Part shown: positions 49,733 through 61,063 of the stretch, piece after piece
Layout of the letters: each line of letters begins with the position of its first letter
How positions within the stretch are numbered: the first letter of the stretch is position 1
Assembly (NCBI GenBank): GCA_963924555.1
Contig: OZ004587.1
Coordinates: 6,340,075 to 6,404,074, forward strand
DNA: 64,000 bases
DNA from: Crambe crambe
Lineage: Eukaryota; Porifera; Demospongiae; Poecilosclerida; Crambeidae
Direction: 5' to 3'
Program-made: the position numbers and the translations under genes
The notes under the pieces: generated by a model
Told to the model about the DNA's origin: nothing
Database searches by the model: none
Seen by the model: only the letters and a program-made list of their open reading frames with translations

Positions 49733-49834
49733 GTGGCTGCCAAGTTGCTTCAAATTGAGCTGCTACAACTCCTCAAACAGGGCCTTTGACCCCTTATTTG
49801 CAAGCAGGTAAGTTATCTTGGAGAGAGATTTTTT
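49733..49834. repeat. Fragment of the gene B upstream block, inverted
   Basis: CTGCCAAGTTGCTTCAAATT and TATCTTGGAGAGA-type sequence here match the reverse complement of about 11968-12062. It lies between the MULE and the LTR retrotransposon and shows that this segment is a dispersed repeat family. Confidence 0.6.
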
Positions 49835-49891
49835 TTTTTTTCATTTTTAAAGGGAAAGGGTAGCAGGCTCTAGACTTGTCAATTATACCCT

Positions 49892-50190
49892 TGTCAGGAT
49901 AACACCCCTGACATGCAATCCCAACTGTGGATTAACACTTATGTCTGTGTTTAATTGTTACTTCTGTGTGTCATGTGAAGTTATGTTGTGCTAATGTGTG
50001 GACTCTTTGATGTATGTCTAGAACTTTCTGTGTGTGTGGATTGATTGGATTCTGAAAGGAGAGAGATAGCTAGCTGATCTAGGAGAGATCAGAGTAGTTC
50101 TGTTGTTTTTTGTAACATTTACTATAATAACATTTTAAAAGCTGCATCTGCTCGCTACTTGTGGTGCATTGTTGACGAGAGTTCCTGACA
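49892..50190 (+). repeat. 5' LTR
   Basis: 299 bp, TG...CA ends, near-identical to 54737-55037. It presumably carries the element's promoter, but no TATA box was firmly identified. Confidence 0.93.
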
Positions 50191-50205
50191 TTTGGTGGCA
50201 GCGCG

Positions 50206-53200
50206 ATGACCGAAGAACCCAGAAGGACACAGAAGGCTACAGCTCAACATGAGTCAACAGAGATGATGGCGATGTTTATGGAGATGTTGAAAGTCCAGGA
50301 TGAAAGACGACGTTTGGAGGAAGAAAAGCGCCGAGAGGAGGAGGCTCGACGCTTGGAGCAAGAAGAAGAACGTCGACGTTCGGAAGCAGAAAAATGCCGA
50401 GAGGAAGAGGCTAGACGACTGGAACGAGAAGAAGAAAGACGCCACGAATGGGAGCAAGAGATGCAACAAAGACAGGAGAAGCTGATGGAATTGTTTTTGA
50501 GAAGAACAGAGGAACCAAAGGACCCAACTATGCCTCGTGCAAAGTTGCACAAATTTGTTGAGGAAAGTGATGATATTGAGGCATTCCTTGAGGGTTTTGA
50601 GGCAACTGCAACATCAGAAAAATGGCCCAAGGAGAGATGGACAAGTCAGCTTGTAACTGTGCTGTCAGGAAAGGGATTGTTAGCCTATTCCAAGCTGGAT
50701 GCCGAAGCAAAACAAATGTACGAAACAGTGAAGACACAGGTGCTTGAGGCCTACAGCGCGTCTGCAGATGTGTACAGATTGCGATTCTTGGACAATACTT
50801 ATGATCGGAAGAATCCAAAGCAATGGGGTCGTTGGGTGAAACTCCAGTTCGATCGCTGGTTACAAGCAAGAGATATGGATGCTTACACCTTGATGTTGCT
50901 GGAGAGGTTACTGCAACAACTGCCCACAAGACTACAAGTTAGGATGAGGGAACTTCAACACAAGACATTTGACGACCTACTGAAGTCCATCTGTGCCCAT
51001 GAAAGTGCTTGGATAGCTGATGAAAGAAATGGCAGAACCAAGTGGCAAGGAAGAAGCAATCATCCAGATGATAAGGGAAAGGAAGCAAATCTCAAATCTG
51101 AAGGACATTCTAAGTTCCAAGGGAAGGAGAAGTTGAAGAAGTCGAAAGATGGAGAGAGCAGCGGAGAAAAGAAATGGGACCGTGAGCGAGGGCCCAAGTG
51201 TTTCAACTGCCAGAAGTGGGGTCACATCAAGGCACGGTGCCCAGAAGCAGCTGAAACTATCAACTATGGAGGACAAGACCGAGAGAATGGAGACCAAACT
51301 CGATGGCAGATGGAGGGCAAGGTGAATGGAAAGCCTTCTAAGAAGCTACTGCTTGATAGTGGAGCTACCCGTACATTTGTCCACCCAAGGATGTTGACAG
51401 ATAAGGATATGTTGGGCTGGAAGAGGTTGTTCAAGACAGCGAGTGACAACCTGGTCCAATTACCAATGGCAAGAGCCAAGATTGAAGTGGAAGGAAAGCA
51501 GTACGATTTGACGGTTGCAGTGTCGGACTCAATTGAACTTGATGCACTTTTGGGGAATGATATTCCAGACTTCCCAAAACTTCTAATGATGGCAGCCAGG
51601 AATTATGACAGTGCTTTGGTGGTAACGAGAGCACAGACCCGAAAGCAAGAACAAGAAGATATGGAAGCCAGGCAGAGAGAAGCAGAAGATGAAGTACACC
51701 CAGAACCATTGCTAGAAGATAACACCATGGAGAGATATGAACTCTCAGAGTCGGACCTCAGAGATTCGGGTGCTGAGGACAGAATCTATCGAGATGATTC
51801 GGAAGCTGCTGAACATTCAAATGTTGAACGAGAAAGTGTGGAAATTGCTGACAGTAATCTGGGTGATCTCTACGAACTGGACCCTTCTCTTTTCATGCAG
51901 GTTTCCAAAGACAAAAAGAAACTGACCAGAGCAGAGAAGAGGCAACAGAGGCAGGAGTTCACTAGGGTGAAAGAGGCTACTAAGCAGCGACCTGAGACCA
52001 TTGACAAAGACAAGCTAGCTGCCTTGCAGAGAGAGGATCCTACTTTGAAAGACGCTAGGAGACAGGCAGACGATAGCAAAGGACTCTACTGCTGGAAAGA
52101 TGGCCTGCTTATCCGACACAAAGAGGACCCTGACTCAGATGTTCACTCACTTAACCCACTTCTTGTTCTTCCACAGGTATGTCGTGAGGAAGTCCTCAAG
52201 ATGGCTCATTCTACTCCAATTGCTGGACACTTTGGAAGGAAGAGAACACTCAGCCGACTGAACACCAGATTCAACTGGCCAGGAATCAGGAAGGACGTCG
52301 CCCAGGTGTGCAAATCTTGTCCAAAATGCCAGAAAGCAAACCCAGTGAAGAGTATGAGGGTACCACTCCAGCCACTGCCAGTGATTGATGTACCTTTCCG
52401 AAGAATAGCCATGGATGTTTTTGGCCCTCTAAAAAGGACAAAGAGAGGAAATAAGTACGTGTTAGTCATCATGGATTACGCAACCAAATGGCCTGAAGCA
52501 TTTCCATTGAAGATGGTTGACAGTGAGACAGTTGCAAGAACTCTCATTGAAGTATTTGCCAGAGTAGGAATTCCAGATGAAATCTTAACAGACAACGGCT
52601 CCAATTTCACCTCCAAGCTGATGGAAAAATTTCACGCTCTGACAGGAGTCAAACATATCAGGACTAGTGCGTACCACCCTGAGACGGATGGCATGGTTGA
52701 AAGATTTAATGCTACATTGAAGAAGACCCTAAGGAAGTTGGTTGACAAGTCGACAGAAGATTGGGACCTATGCCTGCCATACCTGATGTGGGCCTACAGA
52801 GGAACAGAACATGCTTCAACCGGATATTCACCCTACGAACTCGTCTATGGCAAGGAAATGAGAGATGGACTGGATGAACTTGCAGAACGTTGGAAAGAAG
52901 ATACTACAGATCCAGTACCAGTCGTGGAATACCTGAGGCTGCTCAGAGAAAGAATGGAACGAGTGCGAGAGTCAATGAGAGAGAATGAACAGAAAGCCAA
53001 AACTCAACACAAGAAGTACCATGACAGGAAAACAACCACCCGAGATTTCAAAGAGGGAGATATGGTGCTAGTCTTCCTCCCCAAGAAGCAGAATAAGTTG
53101 CTGACAGAGTGGCTAGGGCCGTACCCTATCCTACAGAAGAAGTCAAACGTCACTTACGAGGTAGACATGACAGATCACAAGAAGAGGAAACGAACTTTCC

Positions 53201-54747
53201 ACGTGAACGCCCTCAAACAGTGGAATTCGCCAGTCCCAGCAGTGTTACTTGCAGCAGAGTGTGAAGATGTCGAACCATTGACCTGGAATGACAACCAAGA
53301 AGAAAAGACAAGTAGTAATCAACTTTCTCCCAACCAGCAGAGAGATCTCAAGGAGCTAAAAAAGGAGTTTGCAGATGTTATTAGCGACATACCGGGAAGA
53401 ACAGATGTTATTGAGCATAGTGTGGACACGGGAGAGGCGAGCCCAGTCAGGCTGCCGCCTTACAGGATTCCCCAAGCACTAAGAGACACCTTGAGAGAAG
53501 AAATCAAAGAGATGCTGACACAAGGAATCATTGTGCCATCAACTAACGAATGGGCTGCACCAATCATCCTAGTACCCAAAAAAGATGGCTCCAAACGACT
53601 GTGTGTTGACTTTAGAAGGTTGAACCACGTTACCAAAGCCGATCCATACCCCATACCCAGAGTAGAGGAACTGATCGACCGTCTGGGAAATGCCAAATAC
53701 ATCACGGCGTTAGACCTTACAAAAGGTTATTGGCAAGTACCGGTTGAGAAGGAAAGTCAAAAGAAGACGGCTTTCATCACCCCATTTGGGAAGTATGAGT
53801 TCACAACGATGCCCTTTGGATTAATGGGAGCACCCTCAACCTTCCAGCGTCTGATGGACAAAGTTCTGGAAGATGTTCACCAATTTGCAGCTGCATACTT
53901 GGATGATGTTATCATTCACAGTGACACCTGGGAGCAACATGTACAACACCTCACGTGTGTTTTTCAGAATTCGAGAAAAGCTGGCTTAAAAATCAAAGAG
54001 AAGAAATGCCAATTTGCCAAGAACTGTTGTAATTATCTCGGACATGTTGTAGGTGAAGGCAAGGTTCGTCCTGAAATCTGCAAAATCGAAGCTGTTCGAA
54101 ATTTCAAGAGGCCTCAGACAAAGAAGGAGGTCAGAGCCTTCCTCGGACTTGCAGGCTACTATAGAAGATTTATCAAGGATTTTGCCACTATCGCAGCACC
54201 TCTATCTGACCTGACGAAGGCCTCAGCTTCAAACAAAGTTGAATGGAAAGAGGAGCAAAACAAAGCATTTGTAGAGCTGAAGAAACGACTGACAGCTGAA
54301 CCGATACTGAGAAACCCAGATTTCTCCATACCATTCATATTACAAACCGATGCGTCAGACCTGGGAATTGGATCTGTGCTAACACAAGTGGATGATCAAG
54401 GAGAAGAGCATCCAGTGGCATTTGCATCACGAAAACTACTACCAAGGGAGAGACGATACGCTGCTGTCGAGAAGGAGTGTCTTGCGGTTGTGGAAGGCAT
54501 ACGAACCTTCCGAGTTTACTTAGAAGGAAGACATTTCCAAGTACAAACTGATCACAGATCATTGGAATACTTACACAAGATGAGAGACAGTAATGGGAGA
54601 CTGTCAAGGTGGAGCCTTTACCTCCAGCCATACGATTTCTCCATCAATCACCGACCAGGAAGACAAAATGGAAATGCGGATGGACTCTCTCGAGAAAATT
54701 CTGCCCCCACTATTGCCGACTTGAAGGAGGGGGAGATGTCAGGATAA
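50206..54747 (+). CDS. Gag-Pol of the Gmr1-like LTR retrotransposon
   Basis: One open region of about 1513 codons. Parts in order: a charged Glu/Arg-rich coiled coil (residues ~20-90), a gag-type region, a CCHC zinc knuckle near residue 332 (CFNCQKWGHIKARC), an aspartic protease with DSGA near residue 384, an integrase HHCC finger (from ~52207), the integrase core (from ~52409, MDVFGP... TDNGSNF), a GPY/F-like module (~53107), reverse transcriptase (~53520-54060, with YLDD at 53896-53907), and RNase H (~54330-54660). Integrase precedes reverse transcriptase, opposite to most Ty3/gypsy elements. No envelope-like region was seen. The coding region runs a few bases into the 3' LTR. Confidence 0.92.
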   Translation: MTEEPRRTQKATAQHESTEMMAMFMEMLKVQDERRRLEEEKRREEEARRLEQEEERRRSEAEKCREEEARRLEREEERRHEWEQEMQQRQEKLMELFLRRTEEPKDPTMPRAKLHKFVEESDDIEAFLEGFEATATSEKWPKERWTSQLVTVLSGKGLLAYSKLDAEAKQMYETVKTQVLEAYSASADVYRLRFLDNTYDRKNPKQWGRWVKLQFDRWLQARDMDAYTLMLLERLLQQLPTRLQVRMRELQHKTFDDLLKSICAHESAWIADERNGRTKWQGRSNHPDDKGKEANLKSEGHSKFQGKEKLKKSKDGESSGEKKWDRERGPKCFNCQKWGHIKARCPEAAETINYGGQDRENGDQTRWQMEGKVNGKPSKKLLLDSGATRTFVHPRMLTDKDMLGWKRLFKTASDNLVQLPMARAKIEVEGKQYDLTVAVSDSIELDALLGNDIPDFPKLLMMAARNYDSALVVTRAQTRKQEQEDMEARQREAEDEVHPEPLLEDNTMERYELSESDLRDSGAEDRIYRDDSEAAEHSNVERESVEIADSNLGDLYELDPSLFMQVSKDKKKLTRAEKRQQRQEFTRVKEATKQRPETIDKDKLAALQREDPTLKDARRQADDSKGLYCWKDGLLIRHKEDPDSDVHSLNPLLVLPQVCREEVLKMAHSTPIAGHFGRKRTLSRLNTRFNWPGIRKDVAQVCKSCPKCQKANPVKSMRVPLQPLPVIDVPFRRIAMDVFGPLKRTKRGNKYVLVIMDYATKWPEAFPLKMVDSETVARTLIEVFARVGIPDEILTDNGSNFTSKLMEKFHALTGVKHIRTSAYHPETDGMVERFNATLKKTLRKLVDKSTEDWDLCLPYLMWAYRGTEHASTGYSPYELVYGKEMRDGLDELAERWKEDTTDPVPVVEYLRLLRERMERVRESMRENEQKAKTQHKKYHDRKTTTRDFKEGDMVLVFLPKKQNKLLTEWLGPYPILQKKSNVTYEVDMTDHKKRKRTFHVNALKQWNSPVPAVLLAAECEDVEPLTWNDNQEEKTSSNQLSPNQQRDLKELKKEFADVISDIPGRTDVIEHSVDTGEASPVRLPPYRIPQALRDTLREEIKEMLTQGIIVPSTNEWAAPIILVPKKDGSKRLCVDFRRLNHVTKADPYPIPRVEELIDRLGNAKYITALDLTKGYWQVPVEKESQKKTAFITPFGKYEFTTMPFGLMGAPSTFQRLMDKVLEDVHQFAAAYLDDVIIHSDTWEQHVQHLTCVFQNSRKAGLKIKEKKCQFAKNCCNYLGHVVGEGKVRPEICKIEAVRNFKRPQTKKEVRAFLGLAGYYRRFIKDFATIAAPLSDLTKASASNKVEWKEEQNKAFVELKKRLTAEPILRNPDFSIPFILQTDASDLGIGSVLTQVDDQGEEHPVAFASRKLLPRERRYAAVEKECLAVVEGIRTFRVYLEGRHFQVQTDHRSLEYLHKMRDSNGRLSRWSLYLQPYDFSINHRPGRQNGNADGLSRENSAPTIADLKEGEMSG

Positions 54748-55037
54748 CACCCCTGACATGCAATCCCAACTGTGGATTAACACTTATGTCTGTGTTTAAT
54801 TGTTACTTCTGTGTGTCATGTGAAGTTATGTTGTGCTAATGTGTGGACTCTTTGATGTATGTCTAGAACTTTCTGTGTGTGTGGATTGATTGGATTCTGA
54901 AAGGAGAGAGATAGCTAGCTGATCTAGGAGAGATCAGAGTAGTTCTGTTGTTTTTTTTGTAACATTTACTATAATAACATTTTAAAAGCTGCATCTGCTC
55001 GCTACTTGTGGTGCATTGTTGACGAGAGTTCCTGACA
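54737..55037 (+). repeat. 3' LTR
   Basis: 301 bp, the partner of 49892-50190, followed by the second copy of the ACCCT target duplication. Confidence 0.93.
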
Positions 55038-55998
55038 ACCCTATAGGCCCCAGATTAGTCATGCAATGCAAATGAGGATGTGGTTAATATTGCTATGCTA
55101 GTTTTGCCCATCTGTTCCTGCATGTGGTTCTGTTATAATTCTGGTTTGTTCATATTGTGTAGTACCCAGAGATGCTAGCATATACATGTATAGCATGTGC
55201 ATATTCATTATTGTGGACAGCAAAGCTGAATCTATAGTAGCAGTGAAGTTGAGCATGTTGTGTTTTGTTTGATAATTTTTTGTTCTTTGCTTATAGACCC
55301 CGTGCCATTTCCTAGTGAACTTGGTTATTATGGCCTGACGGTCAAGAAATTTTCTGATAGCTACACCTGAGGTGGAGCACGGTGTGAACTTTTATATCCA
55401 TTTTTAAAGAAATGCAACAGGACACGTTCTTTCACAAAAATTATAATCAGCAAGTACTACCTTGTAGCTAATTGACAAACAGTTTAGTACAAGTACCCCA
55501 TTCAACATAGAAAATTGGTATCCTCAGATGTGTCCAATGCACCCTTAATGCCAGAAGAATTTGCAGGTGGAAATGCGAGGTCTAGTTTGAGTTTTGGATG
55601 ACAAGATGAAGGAACAAGAGAAAATAGAGAAGTTGAAAACTATAGTAGATACTCCACAAGCGTTATAGAGAGTGAAATGAAAGGAAGTTTGAATCATTCT
55701 TGTTTGTTTTGAGCAAGGTTTATCCTTTGATGATCAAAAGTCTTTTTAAAAATAATTCTGTCTCCATCAATGTTGATGATCTGTTTCACCATTATCCCCT
55801 TTTTGTTCCATTTTAAAATGAAAATACATGCCTACTTGCTCAGCCACTTGATAATTTGTCCATGTTTCTTGTGTAATTAGAAGAGACGTGTGGGCTAGGA
55901 ACTAATGCGGTTACTATAATATCATCTAAGGCTACAGTCAAAGAAAGATACTATCTATGTATACATGACACATCCATTTCGGCTTTTACTTTCAAGGT

Positions 55999-56262
55999 CA
56001 CACATTGGATAACTTTGTGCATACTAACTGTGATTTCCTTTTACGATCACACCTGTGACCATGCACGTGTCACTTCAAAGATATCTTTCGGAGTACATTG
56101 GCTTGTATTTACACATTGGATAACTCAGTGTGTATATACCACCTTAACAATCACACCTGTGACCTTTCACGTGTCACTTCAAAGATATCTTTCAGAGCAC
56201 TTTGGCTTACATTTTCAAGTTCACACATTAGATAACTCGGTATACTAACTGTGATTTGAGGT
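55999..56262. repeat. Tandem repeat of about 111 bp, nearly 2.5 units
   Basis: CACATTGGATAACT recurs at about 56001, 56112 and 56224, with CACGTGTCACTTCAAAGATA between the units. Only one unit is present at the matching place before gene B (about 11368-11480). Confidence 0.65.
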
Positions 56263-57550
56263 GTGACCTTGCAGTGTCACTTTGAGTTTGAGTGTATAGC
56301 TACTACACAAATTTTGTGGTGCTTCATCTCTTTGCCTACCCTCATGATGCACACAAACTGGATTTCTTGGATTCAACTAATAATTTAAGCAAATAGCTAA
56401 AATGCTCAATAGTGGTAGCCTACCAGTGAAGCCAATATTATGGTCCTATGCACCTTTCCTCATGTCCAGTGTTTGTGCTCCTAGTCCTGCAACCCCACCT
56501 ATCTGAAAATCTTGGATCCAGCCCTGTAGAGTATAGTTTTATGTTGGTACACTCATTTCTACAGCTGGAATAAAATTATATGCCATTAACTAACCACACA
56601 CTTATTATACCAACTGGAAGTACACTGCCCAGATGGCAAAGGCCCCCTTGGGCTAATTATGATTTCATCATTACATATCTTAGACCAAGCCCTGAACATT
56701 GAGTGATTGCCCTCTCATGGACCCCCATCTAGCACAGCTGATTGTTCTCTCCAAGATATTCCCTCAATTCTTTTATACATACACAAACTAATATTCAACT
56801 TCAAGAACTAAGAAAAAAGGATAGAAACAAGTGAGTGCAAAATATTTCGTCTAAATAAAAAGGGATAGCCTAAAATCTAGCTGGGCTATATAATGTACTG
56901 CAGCCTCGTATGAATACAATCCCTACTTTTACAACTGCTATAGCTAGCTATAGGTAGTGGATGTAAATGTAGGGATTGTATTCATACGAGGCTGCAGTAC
57001 ATTATATAGCCCAGCTAGATTTTAGACTATCCCTACTTAACCTTTTTATTTAGAAGAAATTTTTTGCACTCATTTGAATTGTTCTTAGCTACTTCTCAGC
57101 CCTAGAAACCACACTATAATAAAAAGGGGGTGCAAAAATGCCTTTCGGTATGTGGGGGGTGCATGATCCACTAGTGGATTTGGTAGGTGGTACAAAAAAA
57201 TTGGGATGCTGATTTTCCTGTGACACCTGGTACCAACCGGGACTCTAGCTACACTGTAAGAATGAAAGTGTGTACTGCATACTAAATTATCCCAATAGCT
57301 ACACACTAAAAACAAAACAGTGCATGTGTGTATTGGGACGAAGCAGTGTGCAGTAGACACTTTCATTTTTACAGTGTAGACACAGCGAATAATTATCAAT
57401 TTCAAATTGCATGGGCGTCACTGGCTGTAAAACCACATTATCTCATTTTGCAGATTCAGTCACCAACTATTTGGCTTGCTTTTGCAGCTCTTGTGCTTGT
57501 AGAGTGAAGCAGTATAATAGCTGGAGCACCTTTTAAGTTTTGATGATCTT
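56155..57550. repeat. Upstream block of gene D, shared with gene B (about 11330-12640)
   Basis: Direct-orientation partner of the block before gene B, with the same CACTGTAAGAATGAAAGTGT foldback at about 57255-57385. In this copy a stretch around 56766-57075 replaces the 11989-12092 segment of the gene B copy. Confidence 0.7.
56833..57071. mobile_element. 239-bp almost fully palindromic MITE
   Basis: Inverted arms of about 110 bp: GAGTGCAAAA...CTAAATAAAAAGG...CTAGCTGGGCTATATAATG...GAATACAATCCCTAC, then the reverse complement with a few indels, separated by a short loop (about 56935-56960). The ends are GAGTGCAAAA and TTTTGCACTC. No target duplication is obvious. It is absent from the gene B copy of this block. 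Confidence 0.75.
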
Positions 57551-57664
57551 ATTACACTAGCTACGTAGTTTGATAAAGATAATAGCCAGAACAGAAATAT
57601 AATTAGCTAGTTTGCTAAGTTGCAATCAGCTTGATAGCTGCTTGGTTGCCTTTACAGTTGAGGC

Positions 57665-60600
57665 ATGGCATATGCAGCAGTGACAGTGATCCTCCTTCTG
57701 TCTTTGTCAGGTATCATTCCATAAAAAAATTATTAGCTAGTTCTGTGAGTAATTTTTTTAAATCTTTGATTCGTGCAGTGATTGTGAAGTCCCAGCCGAC
57801 AGGTAAGTAATGAACAAAGTGCATAGTATGATTAATTATCAATCACTCTGTGTATAAGCTGCTATTTCATTAGCTAAATTGTCATTCCTAGCTACTAAAC
57901 CACTTAGATCAGAGCTCTGCTGATTTACTTAAGCCATCATTTTTGTTTGCAGTATTTGGATTCAATCAAACAGAATTTAGGGAACTGGAACGAGGAGAGA
58001 GGTATGCTGTTGAGGTTGGCTTCTTATCAGGCGGCTCTCCTTCAGTAGTTGTCGCTACAATTTCACTGAATTTTGGGACTGCAGGTAATGGATAAGTATC
58101 ATAAATTTTATGTGTACATGATAGCAAATAGTTTTCTGAGAAAGAATCTTATACTCAGTAGCTCTAGCCAGCTTTTATTTTTCTTATGATTGTTTAATTA
58201 TTCCTTATACAGGAAGAAGTGATGTACAGTTAGGGACCACTTTTGTAAGGATATTTCCTGGCCCACCAAATCAAAGACAACTGGTTACATTTTCATTACT
58301 TGTTGATTCAACTGCTCAAGAACTGGATGAGACATTCAATATTACTTTCAGAATAACCACCCCTAACCCCCCACCAGTAACCAGCAATGTGCTCCAGGGA
58401 ACAATAGTGGATCGTAATAGTATGTATGAATAAGCACACAGCACACGCAATAGTGGTAGGAGTGAGGAAGGATTGCAATCGCTATAATAATATCAAAGCT
58501 AGGCCCTACATATATGCACTATTATCTGAAGCTATAATTATGTAGGGATATACAAAACAAAGATTGATCCCATTTCCATCCTTTATACTTACCCTTGTTT
58601 CCTTGCCTTACATTTTTTCATTTCACGGAAATGTTTCCCTTACTTGTGATAATTAGAGGTCACTGTGTAGCTATATAATAATTATAACTTTAGCTAGGGA
58701 ACATCTCGAGCTGAAATAATAATTATAATAATACAGCTAGTCAGCTAGAGATTCATAAGTACCAAGTTAGCTACCAATAACATTTTATCTTTAAATTCTA
58801 GAGGTTTTTTTTCAATTTACGGAGGATTGTTATTTGATAAATGAAAATCAACTGATTATGCCAGTCCTGGTGGCAAAAGATCCAAGTCAGAGACTTGCAA
58901 ATCCAGTCACATTAAGAGTAACTCCACTGACAGTTGCTGCAGCAGTGCAAAGGGGTATTGTTGAAGATTCAATTGTTCCTAATAATGTCATATCTCCAAA
59001 CAGAGCACGTAAGTCTTGTACAACAAAAGCCCTCATATATGATTTTAATAGGTCTCTACATGATAAAATACCTAACAATTGAACTCTGTGCTTAATAGAT
59101 TTGAAAAATGATATGAACTGTAGTGTTTTTTCTTCCTCTTTTCAAACTCGAGCAAGTAGCTATAGCTGTTCTTACAAAAGATTTATATGCTACATAGCTA
59201 TCTCAATAGTTAAGCATCTTAATGGTTCAATTTGTCACATGTCACTTCTTATCACATGTCACTTTTTTATCACAGAGGAGGCAGACTTTAATAGCACTGT
59301 GATTGAAATCACTTACCCTGTTGATGAAGGTTTACATTCACCAATAGCAAATGTGAGAGCATCTATCCCTGTGGTGAATGACACAATTGATGAGGCAGAA
59401 GAACAATTCATAGCTTTTTTGGAGGTCACTGATGCTATCAACCTTGGTCATGTTATTGTAGATAATTCAGTTCGCAATACCGCCATCTGTTTTATTAATG
59501 ATGATGATCGTAAGTTGGTTCTAATTAAGCTTACTGAGGGCATGCACAATTAGGTTCAGTTGCTTTTCAGATATGTACCAGTTAGATCTATCCACAGTCC
59601 AGGTTGGGTTCACTCAGAGTGTACAAAGCTCGAGGAATAGCACCTTCACTGAAAGTCTATGGAATAAAAAGTGCAATATAATTGAGGATGTCTGGCCCCC
59701 CACCTTAAATTATGGTCATAGTCATAGACCATGCCCTCAACCTTACAATAAATATTTATGTATGTAATTATTCTTATACAACATAGCTCTTCAGATTGGT
59801 TTTCAGCTGCAATCATACAACTTCACTGAGCCTAGAGGCAGACGTGTGGTTACTGATGTGATACTCCTAAAAGAAAATAATGCTGTAACTGAACAAAGAT
59901 ATTCAGTGATTATTACTCCTTCCACTCCTGCTGATCCTCGTTTGAATCCTGCTACACTAGAACCTGTTGGTGGTGGAATTTATGATTACAGTCTTGGAAC
60001 AGCTGGACAAACTTTTATTCAACAAGATTTTGAGCCTAATCAACAGAATACAACATTTCTCTTTATTTTGAATGGTGATACATTTCCAGAAGGATTAGAA
60101 GCCTTTCAAGCAAGTATTACACCTGCTGAAGGAAATCCATCTACCCTCTTCACTACCACTTCAATTAATATTATAGATGATGATAGTAAGTTCAAGGCAA
60201 TAATTTTCATGATCCTTTCCATTTAATTTTCTTAATTTTTAGTTGCTGTCGTTGGATTTGAGTGGCCAGAATACTTTGTTAATGAGACTGAGGGTTTTGT
60301 GGAAATTTGTGTCAATGTGACCAACCCACCAGCAACTGTTGATCTTGTGTTTAATATTATTACAGAATACCAGACAAGGACAGGAACAGCAAGTAATAAT
60401 TATAGAGGTACCACTTTGTGAATGAAAATTATGTAATTATATACGTACGTAGGTGGAGCTGATTTCACACAGGTTAGACCATTCATAGGGTTTAATCAAT
60501 TTCTTGTCAGCTCACCAAGTCGCAGAGATTGCTTCAACATTGCTATCTCTAATGATACCATCTATGAAATTGATGAATCATTCACTCTCGTCTTGAGGCA

Positions 60601-60959
60601 GGATCCATTTTCCCCCCCAAGTTCCAGTATACGGATTCAACCTGATAATACCACAGTCACTATTTTGGATGGAAGTGGTATGTACAGGCCTAAAACAAAC
60701 TTTCAATAAGGCTTTTAAGTGAAGGAGATATTCCCCTTACTCTCCATGGGATTGGGGTGGCAATAGCCCTATAATGAGAGTATAGTGATCTTCAGGAAAT
60801 TCTTTTTCTTGCATGCAGAGATCGTTATTGGTTTCATCAATGCACCTTACATTGCTAATGAAAGGGATGGACGTACTGCTGTCACATTTGGAGTAATAAG
60901 TGGAGCTTTGGATCGAAGAGTGACTGTTCTCCTAACTCAAACTACTGGATCAGCTTTGT
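57665..60959 (+). CDS. Gene D: secreted Calx-beta protein, sister of gene B (3' part outside window)
   Basis: Exons: 57665-57710 (signal peptide MAYAAVTVILLLSLS), 57779-57802, 57953-58084, 58213-58419, 58802-59008, 59276-59509, 59787-60185, 60243-60392, 60453-60677, 60819-60959, all phase 1 and in frame. They encode the same four-Calx-beta module as gene B plus the first half of a fifth domain (IVIGFINAPYIANERDG). The type-3 exon is 15 bases shorter than in gene B, an in-frame loss near GNPSTLF. The next exon is expected downstream of the hAT element that starts at 61064, beyond this window. No internal frame problem was seen, so the gene looks functional as far as it goes. Predicted secreted, with the same role as gene B. 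Confidence 0.85.
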
Positions 60960-61063
60960 GTAAGTATACACTGTACTGAGATCACATTGCTACAGTGGGA
61001 CCAGGCAAACTCCTGATTAGAGAGGAGCCAATGAGTGGAAGAGTGGTGTTTCCCCACCCTTTC

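Larger units (their letters stand above)
49892..55037 (+). mobile_element. Gmr1-like Ty3/gypsy LTR retrotransposon, looks whole
   Basis: The 5' LTR is 49892-50190 and the 3' LTR is 54737-55037, both starting TGTCAGGATAAC and ending CCTGACA. They are nearly identical, differing only in the length of one T run by my reading. The target duplication ACCCT (49887-49891 and 55038-55042) is perfect. A primer-binding-like site (TGGTGGCAGCGCG) follows the 5' LTR and a purine tract (54723-54736) precedes the 3' LTR. One long coding region lies between, and no break was noticed. The nearly identical LTRs indicate a very recent insertion. The pol domain order places it with Gmr1-like elements. Confidence 0.92.
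55043..57664. other. Intergenic DNA upstream of gene D
   Basis: 55043-55990 shows no gene or repeat that I can name. From about 56155 it follows the gene B upstream block, interrupted by a palindromic MITE (56833-57071). No coding exon precedes the signal-peptide exon at 57665. Confidence 0.5.

Noticed and set aside
50244-50630. Minus-strand Ser-rich reading frame inside the retrotransposon
   Set aside because: Antisense shadow of the Glu/Arg-rich coiled coil of the Gag region.
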